64,000 nt of DNA from contig CM073907.1 in assembly GCA_037176705.1 (NCBI GenBank), positions 14,167,001 to 14,231,000 of the forward strand, in the 5' to 3' direction. The notes under the pieces are model-generated. The model did not search any database. It worked only from the letters and a program-made list of their open reading frames with translations, and was not told the DNA's origin. This stretch comes from Molossus alvarezi. Taxonomy: Eukaryota > Chordata > Mammalia > Chiroptera > Molossidae. A program made the translations under genes and the position numbers. Shown here piece after piece: positions 33,191 to 45,671 of the stretch; positions within the stretch are counted from its first letter, which is position 1, and each line of letters starts with the position of its first letter.

Positions 33191-34073
33191 ATGGTGAAAC
33201 ACAGAAACAGAAGCCAAATGAAAGAGCAAGACACCTCCACCGAAGATGAGATCAATGTGGAGCAATTAGGCATGTTAACAGAGCTAGAATTCAGAGCCAT
33301 GATCTTGAGGAAGCTGAACAGCATGAGTAAGGACATAGAGACACTGAAAATAAGCCAAATGGAAATTAAAAACCAACAAGAAGAGATAAAAAATGACATA
33401 TCTGAAATGAAAAACACATTGGAAGGTTTAAAAAGCAGAGTAGGGGAAGCTGAGGACCGGATCAGTGAATTAGAAGACAGGGTAGAAAAAATCAACCAAT
33501 CAGAAAAACAAAAGGAAAAAAACTATTAAAAAACAGGAAGACAGCTTAAGAGAACTATGGGACAACTGGAAACGTAATAATATTCGCATCATAGGAGTCC
33601 CCGAAGAAGAAGAAAAAGAGCAAGGGATAGAGAATATATTCAAAAAAATAGTGAGAGAAAACTTCCCTAATTTGGTGAAGGAAGAAGGCATTCAAGTTCA
33701 AGAAGCACAGAGAGTCCCAAGTAAGAAGAACCCAAACAGGCCCACACCAAGACACATAGTAATTAAAATGCCACAAATTAAAGACAAAGAGAGAATCCTA
33801 AAAGCAGCAAGAGATAAACAACAGGTTACCTACAAAGGGAACCCCATAAGGCTCTCAGCTGACTTCTCACAAGAAACACTACAGGCCAGAAGAGAATGGC
33901 ATGAAGTAATCAAAGTCATGAAAAACAAGAATATGAATCCAAGACTACTCTACCCAGCAAGGCTATCATTCAAAATAGAAGATCAAATAAAGAGCTTCCC
34001 AGACAAAAAAAGGCTAAGGGAATACATTAGCACCAAACCAGCACTGCAAGAAATGTTAAAAGGACTGCTGTAA
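33191..34073 (+). pseudogene. L1 ORF1 of copy C, one frameshift
   Basis: Starts MVKHRNRSQMKEQDTSTEDE at 33191. The frame runs 113 codons through the coiled coil to a TAA at 33527-33529. Comparison with copy A shows an extra base in the A-rich stretch near 33520 (AAAAAAACTATT versus AAAAAAAGATT). The RRM and C-terminal part continue in another frame to the stop at 34073 (ending LQEMLKGLL). A single indel is the main lesion, so the copy is disabled but young. Confidence 0.9.
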
Positions 34074-34118
34074 TTAGCAGTAGAAATGGGAAGAAAAATA
34101 GAACCACACTAAACAAAA

Positions 34119-37100
34119 ATGGCAATAAATAAGTACATATCAATAATCACCTTAAACGTAAATGGATTGAATGCTCCCATAAAGAGACACAGAGTAGCTG
34201 ATTGGATAAGAAAGCATGACTCATCTATATGTTGTTTACAAGAGACCCACCTCTCAACAAAAGACTCACATAGGTTGAAAGTGAAGGGATGGAAAAAAAT
34301 TTTCCAAGCAAATGGAAAGCAAAAAAAAGCTGGGGTAGCAATTCTCATATCTGATAAAATAGATTTCAAAATGAAGACCATAACTAGAGACAAAGACGGC
34401 CACTACATAATATTGAAAGGATCTATCCAACAGGAAGATATAACCTTGATAAACATATATGCACCCAATATAGGAGCACCAAAATATATTAAAAATCTTC
34501 TGGAGGACTTCCAAGGAGAAATCGATAGCAATACAATCATAGCAGGGGACTTCAACACCCCGTTGACAGCACTGGATAGATCCTCTAGGCAAAAAATTAG
34601 CAAGGAAACAGAGACTCTAAATGAAGTACTAGACCAAATGGACTTAATAGATATCTACAGAGAATTACACCCCAAAACTACAGAATACACATTCTTCTCA
34701 AGTGCACATGGGACATTCTCAAAGATAGACCACATGATAGGACACAAACTAAATCTCTACAAGTTCAAGAAGATTGAAATCATATCAAGCATCTTCTCAG
34801 ATCACAATGGCATGAAACTAGAAATCAATTGCAACAAGAACATGCAAAGACATTTCAACACATGGAGGCTAAATAGCATGTTATTAAACAATGAATGGGT
34901 CATCAAGGAGATCAAGGAAGAAATTAAAAACTTCCTGGAAACCAATGAAAATGAACACACAACAACACAAAATCTATGGGATGCAGCAAAAGCAGTTCTG
35001 AGAGGGAAGTTCATAGCACTACAGGCCTACCTCAAAAAACAAGAAAAATTTCTAATTGACTGTCTAACCTCACAACTTAAAGAATTAGAAAGCAAACAAA
35101 AAGAAAACCCCAGAGCAAGTAGAAGGAAGGAAATAGTAAAGATCAGAGCAGAAATAAATGACATAGAGACCAAAAAAACAATTCAAAGGATCAATGAAAC
35201 AAAGAGCTGGTTTTTCGAAAAGATAAACAAGATTGATGGACCCTTAGCTAGACTCACCAAGAAACAAAGAGAGAGAACCCAAATACACAAAATCAGAAAT
35301 GAAAGAGGAGAAGTAACAACCAACACCACAGAAATACAAAAGATAGTTAACAACTACTATGAACAACTATATGGCAACAAATTCGACAATCTAAGCGAAA
35401 TGGACAAATTTCTAGAAACACACAGTCTCCCAAAACTATTCCCAGAAGAGATAGAAAACTTGAACAGACCAATAACAACTAAGGAAATTGAAGAGGTAAT
35501 CAAGACTCTCCCAGCAAACAAAAGCCCAGGCCCAGATGGCTTCACGGGGGAGTTTTACCGAACATTCAAAAAAGAACTAACACCCATTCTCCTCAAACTA
35601 TTTCAAAAAATTCAAGAAGAAGGAAGACTTCCAAACACGTTCTATGAGGCCAGCATAATTCTAATTCCAAAACCAGAAAAAGACGCTACGAAGAAAGAAA
35701 ACTACAGGCCAATATCCCTGATGAACATAGACGCCAAAATCCTGAACAAAATATTAGCAAATCGGATCCAGAAATACATCAAAAAAATTATTCACCATGA
35801 CCAAGTGGGATTCATTCCAGGGATGCAAGGCTGGTACAATATTCGCAAATCAATAAACGTAATACACCACATAAACAAAATGAAGAATAAAAACCACATG
35901 ATCATATCAATAGATGCTGAAAAAGCATTCGACAAAATCCAGCATCCATTTCTGATAAAAACGCTCAGCAATGTAGGAATAGAGGGATCATATCTCGACA
36001 TAATAAAGGCCATATATGAAAGACCTACAGCCAACATCATACTCAATGGACAGAAACTAAAAACATTTCCACTAAGAACAGGAACAAGACAGGGATGTCC
36101 ACTTTCACCACTCTTATTTAACATTGTACTGGAAGTCTTAGCCACAGCAATCAGACATGAAGAAAAAATAAAAGGGATCCAAATTGGAAAGGAGGAAGTG
36201 AAACTGTCATTATTTGCAGATGACATGATATTGTACATAGAAAACCCTAAAGACTCCATCAAAAATCTATTAGACTTAATAAATGAATTTGGCAAAGTAG
36301 CAGGATACAAAATTAACATCAAGAAATCAACGGCATTCGTGTACACCAATGATGAACTCACAGAAAGAGAAACTGAAAAAACAATCCCATTTACCATCGC
36401 ACCAAAAAAATTACGATACCTAGGAATAAACTTAACCAAGGAAGTAAAGGACCTATTTGCAGAAAACTACAGGTCATTGAAAAAAGAAATAGAGGAAGAT
36501 ATAAAAAAGTGGAAGCACATACCCTGTTCATGGATTGGAAGAATTAACATCATTAAAATGCCCATACTGCCCAAAGCAATCTATAGATTCAATGCAATCC
36601 CCATCAAAATACCAACGACATATTTCATAGAACTAGAACAAATACTTCAAAAGTTCATATGGAACCAAAAAAGACCCCGAATAGCCACAGCAATCTTGAA
36701 AAAGAAGAACAAAGTAGGTGGGATCACAATACCAGATATCAGGTTATACTACAAAGCGACTGTTACCAAAACAGCCTGGTACTGGCACAAGAACCGGCAT
36801 ATAGACCAGTGGAACAGAACTGAAAACCCAGAAATGGACCCAAGGCAATACGCTCAATTAATATTTGACAAAGGTGGCAAGAGCATACAGTGGAGTAAAG
36901 ACAGCCTCTTTAATAAATGGTGTTGGGAAAATTGGACAGCTACATGCAAAAAAATGAAACTAGACCATCAACTTACACCATACACCAAAATAAACTCAAA
37001 ATGGATAAAAGACTTAAATGTGACCCGTGAATCCATAAAAATTCTAGAAGAAAATGTAGGCAACAAAATTTCGGACATCATACGGAGCAGAATTTTCACT

Positions 37101-37943
37101 GATACATCACCTAAGGCAACAGAAATAAAGGAGAAAATGAACACATGGGACTACATCAAACTAAAAAGCTTCTGCACAGCAAAAGAAACAATCATCAAAA
37201 TGGAAAGGCAACCCACTGTATGGGAGAACATCATTGCCAATGATGTATCAGATAAGGGGTTAATTTCCAGTATATATAGAGTGCTCATACAACTCTACAA
37301 AAGGAAGACAAAGAACCCAATTAAAAAATGGGCAGAGGAGCTGAATAGACACCTCTCCAAACAGGACATACAAATGGCCAAGAGACATATGAAGAAATGC
37401 TCAACATCACTAATCATCAGAGAGATGCAAATTAAAACAACAATGAGGTATCACCTCACACCTGTCAGAATGGCCGCCATCAACAAATCATCAAACAACA
37501 AGTGTTGACGAGGGTGTGGAGAAAAGGGGACTCTAGTACACTGCTGGTGGGAATGCAGACTGGTGCAGCCGCTATGGAAAACAATATGGTGCTACCTCAA
37601 GAAATTAAAAATTGACCTTCCATTTGACCCAGTGATCCCACTGCTGGGAATATACCCTAAGAAGCCTGAAACACCAATCAGGAAGAATATATGTACCCCC
37701 ATGTTCATAGCAGCACTATTTACAATAGCTAAGATCTGGAAACAGCCCAAGTGTCCACCAGTAGACGAATGGATAAAAAAGCTGTGGTACATATACACAA
37801 TGGAGTACTATGCAGCGGTAAGAAAGAAAGATCTCTTATCCTTTGAGACGACATGGAGGGACCTGGAAAGTATTATCCTAAGTGAAAGAAGCCAAGCAGA
37901 AAAAGACAAATACCACATGATCTCACTTATATACGGAATATAA
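34119..37943 (+). pseudogene. L1 ORF2 of copy C, interrupted by one in-frame TGA
   Basis: The frame of 1275 codons including the stop is open except for TGA at 37506-37508. That codon is TGG (Trp) in copies A and B, immediately after the first Cys of the C-terminal Cys/His motif. Upstream, 1129 aa are intact: endonuclease with LQETHL, GDFNTPL, KIDHM and SDHN; and RT with [12 protein letters not shown] and FADDMILYI. The frame resumes to the stop at 37943 ([20 protein letters not shown] near the end). The truncated protein would keep the endonuclease and RT domains but lose the Cys-rich C-terminus, which L1 retrotransposition requires. Confidence 0.93.
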
Positions 37944-38210
37944 TGAACATAACAGTCTGAGGAATACAGTAGACCCAGACACATGGAAGTAGGACACAGA
38001 CTGACATCCCTCAGAAGAGGGGATGGGGGGTGGGGGGGTGGGAAGAGATAAACCACAGAACTTATATGCATGTATGCATGACCAATGGACATGGACAACT
38101 AAGCCGGGGACAGGGTGGAGGTGGGGTGGGGTGGGGGGTGCCAATGGGGTAAAAAGGTAAAATGTCTGTAACAAAAAAATAAATAAAAATTCATTAAAAA
38201 AAAAAAAAAA

Positions 38211-38278
38211 CTATAGAAACTCAACAATAAAAAACAAACAACCCAATTAAAATGGGAAAAAAAAAAAAAAAAAAAAAA
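38211..38278 (+). other. Copy C 3' transduction: foreign segment plus second poly(A)
   Basis: After the L1's own poly(A) comes 46 nt (38211-38256) ending in ATGGG, then a 22-A tract, then the target-site duplication. The segment has AATAAA at 38226-38231, about 25 nt before the second poly(A). It resembles a diverged L1 ORF2 stretch (compare 37290-37332: CAACTCTACAAAAGG, AAAGAACCCAATTAAAAAAT), so the source L1 probably sat upstream of an older L1 fragment. Confidence 0.82.
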
Positions 38279-38291
38279 CTCATCTGACTGC
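38274..38291. repeat. Target-site duplication of copy C (3' side)
   Basis: AAAAACTCATCTGACTGC, identical to 32341-32358. Its leading A's merge with the poly(A). Confidence 0.93.
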
Positions 38292-38609
38292 AATAAAAAT
38301 CATGGAGACTTCTTCTTCTTTGCCATTTGCAATTTTTTACATTTATAATTATTTTTTATTTTATTATTTATTTATTTATCTAATTTATTTTTGTTACAGA
38401 TGTTTCTCCTTTTTTCTCTTATGGATACCCTCCTCCCCATCCCCCTCTAGCCCGACCCCAGCTTTGTTGTCTATGTCCATCAGTTATGCATACATGCATG
38501 TGAATTTTGTGGTTTATCCCTTCCCTCCCCCCCTCCCCTTCTGAGGATTATCAGTCTGTATCCTACTCCTATGACTCTGGGTCTATTTTTTTCATCAGTT
38601 TGTTTAGTT

Positions 38610-40850
38610 CATTATATTCTAGAAATAAGTGAGATCATGTAATATTTGTCTTTCTCTGCTTGGCTTGTTTTGCTTAGGATAATACTTTCCAGGTCCCTCC
38701 ATGTCAACAGTGACTGTCTTAAAGGATAAGAGATCTTTCTTTCTTACAGCTGCATAGTACTCCATTGTGTATATGTACACTGCTTTTTTATCCATTCGTC
38801 TACTGATGGACATTGGGCTGTTTCCAGATCTTAGCTATTGTAAATAGTGCTGCTGTGAACATGGGGGTACATATATTGTTTCTGATTGATGTTTTAGGCT
38901 TCTTAGGGTATATTCCTAGAAGTGGGATCACTGGGTCAAATGGCAGTTCAATTTTTAACTTTTTGAAGGTAACACCATAGTGTTTTCCAAAGTGGCTGCA
39001 CCAGTCTGCATTCCCACCAACAGTGTACTTGAGTCCCCTTTTCTCCACACCCTCACCAACACTTGTTGTTTGATAATTTGTTGATGGTGGCCATTCTGAC
39101 TGGTGTGAGGTGATACCTCGTTGTTTTAATTTGCATCTCTCTCATGATTAGTGATGTTGAGCATTTCTTCATATGTCTCTTGGCCATTTGTATGTCCTTT
39201 TTGGAGAGGTGTCTATTTAGTTCCTCTGCCCATTTTTTAATTGGGTTTTTTGTCTTTTTTTGTTGAGCTGTATGAGCACTCTATTGGAAATTAACCCCTT
39301 ATCTAATATATCATTGGCGATTATGGTCTCTCGTATAGTGGGTAGCCTTTCCATTTTGATGGTTATTTCTTTTGCTGTGCAGAAGCTTTTGAGTTTGATG
39401 TAGTCCCACGTGTTCATTTTTTTCTTTGTTTGTCTTGCCTTAGGTGTTGTATCGGTGAAAATTCTGCTGCGTATGATATCTGAGATTTTGTTGCCTACAT
39501 TTTCTAGAATTTTTATGGATTCAGGAGTTACATTTAAGTTTTTTATCCATTTTGAGTTTATTCTTGTGTATGGTGTAGGTTGGTGTTCTGGCTTTATTTT
39601 TTGCAAGCAGCTGTCTAATTTTCCCAACACCATTTATTGAAGAGACTGTCTTGACTCTACTGTATGCTCGTGCCACCTTTGTCAAATATTAATTGAGCAT
39701 ATTTTCTTGGATCAACTTCCAGGTTCTTTGTTCTGTTTCCCTGATCTCTGTGCCTGATTTTGTGCCAGTTCTTGTTTTTCAAGATGCTGTGGCTATTTGG
39801 GGTCTTTTTTGGTTTCATATAATCTTTTGGAGTATTTGTTCTAGTTCTGTGAAGTATGACATTGGTAATTTGATGGGAATTGCATAGAATCTATATATAG
39901 TTATGGGTAGTATGGACATTTTAATGATGTTAATATTTCCAATTCGTGAACAAGGTATCCACTTTTTTATATCTTCATCTATTTCTCTTTTCAATGACCT
40001 GTAGTTTTCTGTGAAGAGGTTCATTACTTCAGTTAATTTTATTCCTAGGTATTTGAATTTTTTTGCCCCAATGGGAAATGGGGTTGTTTTTTTAGTTTCT
40101 CTTTTTGTGATTTCATCGTTGGTATGTAATAATGCCATTGATTTCTTGATGTTAATTTTGTATCCTGCTACTTTGCCAAATTCATTTATTAAGTCTAGTA
40201 AATTTTTAATTGAATCTTTAGGGTTTTTTATGCACAATATCATGTCATCTGCGAATAATGATAGTTTTACTTCCTTCTATCCAACTTGGATTTCCTTTAT
40301 ATTTTCTTCATGTCTAATTGCTGTGGCTAAGACTTCCAGTATTATGTTAAATAAGAGTCACAAAAGTGGACATCTCTATGTCCTTGTTAATTTTCTGTCT
40401 AGAAAATCTATCTAGTGGTGTCAATGGCATCTTAAAGTCACCCACTATCATCATGTTGCTATTGATCTCTCCCTTGAAGTCCTCCAGAAGTTTTTGAATA
40501 TATTTTGGTGCTCCCGTATTTGGTACATATATGTTTACCAGGGTTATATCCTCTTGTATTTCTCCTTATAATATGATGTAGTGACCTTCTCTGTCTCTTA
40601 TTATGGCTCTTGTTTTAAAGTCTATCTTGTCAGATATGAGTATTGATACTTATTTTTCACTTTCATTTGCTTGGAAAATTTGTTTCCATTCTCTCACTTT
40701 CATACTCTGTGTCTTTTTTTATGAGGTGGGTCTTTTGTAGACAGCATATACAGGGGTCGTGTTTTCTTATCTAATCAGCCACCCTATGTCTTTTTATTGG
40801 AGCATTTAAGCATTTACATTTAAGGTAATTATTGATAGATAGTTATTAGT
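38610..40850 (-). pseudogene. Broken L1 ORF2 with a large internal deletion
   Basis: Fragments: [20 protein letters not shown] (about 38800), [20 protein letters not shown] (about 38960), [20 protein letters not shown] (about 39580), [20 protein letters not shown] (about 40170). Between about 40370 and 40385 the RT N-terminal half and the endonuclease C-terminal part are absent. Numerous frameshifts. No function. Confidence 0.88.
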
Positions 40851-41468
40851 TGCCATTTTAATTTTATGCCTGTGTTCCTCTCTTTCTCTCCTTCTTTTTC
40901 TTCTTAACAACAGGCACTTTAGGTGGTGGTAAATTTTTATAGCTTTTTTTTTTTAATCCGTGAAGCTCTTAATCTCTCTTTCAATTTTGAATGATAGCCT
41001 TGCTGGATGAAGTAGTCTTGGATTCAGGCCCTTGCCTTGCATTTCTTTGTCTACTTCAAGCCACTTCCTTCTGGCCTGCATTGTTTCTATTGAGATATCA
41101 GTTGACAGTCTAATGGGAGCTCCCTTGTAGGTAACTTTCGGTCTTTGTGTTGCTTTTTAAAAGATTCTTTCTTTGTCTTTAATGTTTGCCATTTTTATTA
41201 TGATGTGTCTAGCTGTGGGTCTTCTGTGGTTCATCTTGCTTGGGACTCTCTGTGTTTCCTAAACTTGTATGACTTTTTCCTTCACCAGTTTAGGGAAGTT
41301 TTCTGTCAATATTTCTTCAAACAGGTTCTCTATTTCTTTCTCTGATTCTTCACTTTCTGGTATCCCTATAATGCAAATGTTTTTACGTTTTGTATTGTCC
41401 AACAGCTCCCTTAAACTTTCCTTCTGCTTTTTAAATTTTTTTCCATTTGCTGTCCTACTGGAGTGTTT

Positions 41469-41476
41469 TCCTCTAC

Positions 41477-41486
<10 letters not shown>
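41469..41486. repeat. Target-site duplication of copy B (3' side)
   Basis: TCCTCTACCTTGTCTTCT, identical to 47052-47069. The junction TTCT/AA in the restored target fits the L1 endonuclease preference. Confidence 0.94.
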
Positions 41487-41509
<23 letters not shown>

Positions 41510-41593
41510 TCAGTGTATTCCTTTAGAAATTTTATTAATTTTGAAACTGTACATGTCATGGAGCACAATGACCTCCAACTTAATCTGTGTTTC
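41487..41593 (-). other. Copy B 3' transduction: about 83 nt plus terminal poly(A)
   Basis: On the L1 strand, after the first poly(A), comes an 83-nt non-L1 segment (41593 down to 41511). It carries AATAAA at 41536-41531, about 20 nt before the terminal poly(A) (41510-41487). This is the classic arrangement when transcription reads past the weak L1 signal and uses a downstream genomic one. The segment occurs nowhere else in the window that I could find, so it marks the source locus. Confidence 0.9.
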
Positions 41594-41805
41594 TTTTTTT
41601 TTTTTTTTTTTTTTATTGATTAATTTTTGTTACAAATGATTCTCCTTTTCCCCCCACTGATTCCCCCCTCCCCCTTCCCTCCCTGCCCCTTCCCCTGATT
41701 GTTGTCCATGTCCACTGTTCATGCCTCCATGCATTTAAGTTCTGATGTTCATCCCTCTCTCAGCTCCCCACTCCTTAGGGGATTGTCCTCAAACTGTTAT
41801 GTTCA

Positions 41806-44800
41806 TTATATTCCAGAAATCAGTGAGATCATATGAAATTTGTCTTTCACTGCTTGGCTTGTTTCACTTAGGATGATACTTTCCAGGTCCCTCCATGTAG
41901 TCTCAAAGGATAAGAGATCTTTCTTTCTTACCGCTGCGTAGTACTCCATTGTGTATATGTACCACAGCTTTTTAATCCATTCGTCTACTGATGGGCACTT
42001 GGGCTGTTTCCAGATCTTAGCGATTGTAAATAGTGCTGCTACAAAGATGGGGGTACATATATTCTTTCTGATTGGTGTTTCAGGCTTCTTAGGGTATATT
42101 CCTAGAAGTGGGATCACTGGGTCAAATGGGAGTTCAATTTTTAATTTTTTGAGGTGACACCATATTGTTTTCCATAGTGGCTGCACCAGTCTGCATTCCC
42201 ACCAACAGTGTGCTAGAGTCCCCTTTTCTCCACACCCTCGCCAACACTTGTTGTTTGATGATTTGTTGATGGCGGCCATTCTGACAGGTGTGAGGTGATA
42301 CCTCATTGTTGTTTTGATTTGCATCTCTCTGATGATTAGTGATGATGAACATTTCTTCATATGTCTCTTAGCCATTTGTATGTCCTGTTTGGAGAGGTGT
42401 CTAGTTCCTCTGCCCATTTTTTAATTGGATTCTTTGTCTTCCTTTTGTGGAGTTGTATGAGCTCTCTATATGTATTGGAAATTAACCCCTTATCTGATAT
42501 ATCATTGGCAATTATGCTCTCCCATACAGTGGGTAGCCTTTCCGTTTTGATGATTGTATCTTTCGCTGTGCAGAAGCTTTTGAGTTTGATGTAGTCCCAT
42601 GTGTTCATTTTCTCCTTTGTTTCTATTGCCTTAGGTGATGTGTCAGTAAAAATTCTGCTGCGTATGATGTCTGATATTTTGTTGCCCACAGTCTCCTCTA
42701 GGATTTTTATGGATTCATGAGTTACATTTAAGTCTTTTATCCATTTTGAGTTTATTTTGGTGTAGGGTGTAAGTTGATGATCTAGTTTCATTTTTCGGCA
42801 AGTAGCTGTCCAATTTTCCCAGCACCATTTATTAAAGAGGCTGTCCTTACTCCACTGAATGCTCTTGCCACCTTTGTCAAATATTAATTGAGCATATTGC
42901 CTAGGGTCCATTTCTGGGTTCTCTATTCTGTTCCACTGGTCTATATACCTGTTCTTGTGCCAGTACCAGGCTGTTTTGATTATGGTGGCTTTGTAGTATA
43001 ACCTGAAATCTGGTATTGTGATCCCTCCAACTTTGTTCTTCCTTTTCAAGATTGCTGTGGCTATTCGAGGCCTTTTTTGGTTCCATATGAACTTTTGAAG
43101 TAATTGTTCTAATTCTTTGAAGTATGCCGTTGGAATTTTGATGGGGATTGCGTTGAATCTATAGATTGCTTTGGGTAATATGGACATTTTAATGATGTTA
43201 ATTCTCCCAATCCATGAACAGGGTATGTTCTTCCACTTTTTTACATCTTGCTCTATTTCTTTTTTCAAAGACCTGTAGTTTTCTGCGAATAGGTCCTTTA
43301 TCTCTTTGGTTAAGTTTATTCCTAGGTATCTTAATTTTTTTGCCGCAATGGTAAATGGGATTGTTTGCTTAGTTTCTCTTTCTGTGAGTTCATCATTGGT
43401 GTATAAGAATGCCATCGATTTCTTGACGTTAATTTTGTATCCTGCTACTTTGCCAAATTCATTTATTAAGTCTAGTAAGCTTTTGGTGGAGTCTTTGGGA
43501 TTTTCTATGTACAGTATCATGTCATCTGCAAATAATGACAATTTCACTTCCTCCTTTCCAATTTGGATCCCTTTTATTTTTTCTTCCTGTCTGATTGCTG
43601 TGGCTAAGACTTCCAGCACTATGTTAAATAGGAGTGGCGAAAGTGGGCATCCTTGCCTTGTTCCTGTTCTTAAGGGAAATGCTTTTAGTTTTTGCCCATT
43701 GAGTATGATGTTGGCTGTAGGTCTTTCATATATGGCCTTTATTATGTCGAGATATGATCCCTCTATTCCCACACTGCTGAGCGTTTTTATCAGAAACGGA
43801 TGCTGGATTTTGTCAAAGGCTTTTTCGGCATCTATTGATATGATCATGTGGTTTTTATTCTTCAATTTATTTATGTGGTGTATCACATTTATGGATTTGC
43901 GAATATTGTACCAGCCTTGCATCCCTGGGATGAATCCCACCTGGTCATGGTGGATAATTTTTCTGGTGTATTGCTGGATTCGATTTGCTAGTATTTTGTT
44001 CAGGATTTTGGCATCTATGTTCATCAGGGATATTGGCCTGTAGTTTTCTTTCTTTGTTGTGTCTTTTTCTGGTTTTGGAATTAGAGTTATGCTGGCTTCA
44101 TAAAACGAGTTTGGAAGTCTTCCTTCTTCTTGAATTTTTTGAAATAGTTTGAGGAGAATGGGTATTAGTTCTTCTTTGAATGTTCGGTAAAACTCCCCTG
44201 TGAAGCCATCCGGACCTGGGCTTTTGTTTGCTGGAAGAGTCTTGATTACATCTTCAATTTCTTCTGTTGTTATTGGTCTGTTCAAGTTTTCAATCTCTAT
44301 CTGATCCAATTTTGGGAGACTATGTGTTTCTAGAAATTTGTCCATTTCGCCTAGATTTTCGAATTTGTTGCCGTATAATTTTTCATAGTAGTTGTTAACG
44401 ATGTTTTGTATTTCTGTAGGGTCAGTTGTTATCTCTCCTGTTTCATTTCTGATTTTATGTATTTGGGTTCTCTCTCTTTGTTTCTTGGTGAGTCTAGCTA
44501 AGGGTCCATCAATCTTGTTTATCTTTTCGAAAAACCAGCTCTTTGTTTTATTGATCCTCTGGATTGTTTTTTTGGTCTCTATGTCGTTTATTTCTGCTCT
44601 GATCCTTACTATTTCTTTTCTTCTACTTGCTCTGGGGTTTTCTTTTTGTTTACTCTCTAGTTCTTTAAGTTGTGAGGTTAGGTAGTCTATTAGAGATTTT
44701 TCTTCTTTTTTGAGGTAGGCCTGTAGTGCTATAAACTTCCCTCTCAGAACTGCTTTTGCTGCATCCCATAGATTTTGTATTGTTGTGTCCTCATTTTCAT

Positions 44801-45626
44801 TGGTTTCCAGGAAGTTTTTGATTTCTTCCTTGATTTCCTCGGTGACCCATTCATTGTTTAATAACATTCTATTTAGCTTCCATGTGTTAAAATGTCTTTG
44901 CATGTTCTTCTTGCAATTGATTTCTAGTTTCATACCATTGTGGTCTGAGAAGATGCTTGTTATAATTTCAATCTTTTTGAACTTGTAGAGACTTAGTTTG
45001 TGCCCTAACATGTGGTCTATCTTTGAGAATGTCCCATGTGCACTTGAGAAGAATGTGAATTCTGTAGTTTTGGGGTGTAGTTCTCTGTAGATATCTATTA
45101 AATCCATTTGGTCTAGTGCTTCATTTAGAGTCTCTGTTTCCTTACTAATTTTTTGTCTAGAGGATCTATCCAGTGATGTGAGCGGGGTGTTGAAGTCCCC
45201 TGTTATGATTGTATTACTATCGATTTCTCCTTGGAAGTCCTCCAGAAGATTTTTAATATATTTTGGTGCTCCTATATTGGGTGCATATATGTTTATCAAG
45301 GTTATATCTTCCTGTTGGATAGATCCTTTCAATATTATGTAGTGGGCTTCTTTGTCTCTAGTTATGGCCTTCAATCTGAAGTCTATTTTATCAGATATCA
45401 GTATTGCTACCCCAGCTTTTTTTTCTTTTCCATTTGCTTGAAAGATTTTTTTCCATCCCTTCACTTTCAATCTATGTGAGTCTTTTGTTGTGAGGTGGGT
45501 TTCTTGTAAACAGCATATAGATGAGTCTTGCTTTCTTATCCAGTCAGCTACTCTGTGTCTTTTTATGGGAGCATTCAGTCCATTTACATTTAAGGTGGTT
45601 ATTGATATGTACTTATTTATTGCCAT
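41806..45626 (-). pseudogene. L1 ORF2 of copy B, one 4-nt deletion
   Basis: Open for 1089 aa from 45626 to 42357, then out of frame. At about 42400 the plus strand reads GTGTCTAGTTCC where copy A has GTGTCTATTTAGTTCC, a 4-nt loss. The proper frame continues to the stop at 41806, so the region totals 3821 nt versus 3825 expected. Endonuclease (LQETHL, IYAPN, GDFNTPL, KIDHM, SDHN) and RT ([18 protein letters not shown]) motifs are all consensus-like, unlike copy A. The lesion removes the C-terminal Cys-rich segment from the product. Confidence 0.94.
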
Positions 45627-45671
45627 TTTTGTTTAGTGTGGTTCTGTTTTTCTTCCCATTTCTCCTGGTAA

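Larger units (their letters stand above)
32359..38278 (+). mobile_element. Full-length L1, copy C, with 3' transduced tail
   Basis: Plus-strand L1: the 5' terminus ends AAAATGGCGGCGGAGTGAAC (32369-32388), then 5'UTR to 33190, ORF1 33191-34073 (frameshifted), ORF2 34119-37943 (one stop), and 3'UTR to about 38195 with a G-rich tract. A first poly(A) lies at 38196-38210, a 46-nt foreign segment at 38211-38256 and a second poly(A) at 38257-38278. Flanked by a perfect 18-bp duplication. Few lesions indicate fairly recent insertion. It lies in inverted orientation between copies A and B. Confidence 0.96.
38340..41486 (-). mobile_element. Old L1, 3' part (host of copy B)
   Basis: Minus-strand L1 from the A-rich end (38340-38395 on the plus strand) and 3'UTR through ORF2 (38610 to about 40850) and the C-terminal half of ORF1 (about 40900-41486). 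Copy B interrupts it in ORF1, and it resumes at 47070. ORF2 lacks about 1.47 kb: at about 40379 the sequence jumps from the RT core to the endonuclease (GTCTAGAAAATCTATCTAGT). Confidence 0.9.
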
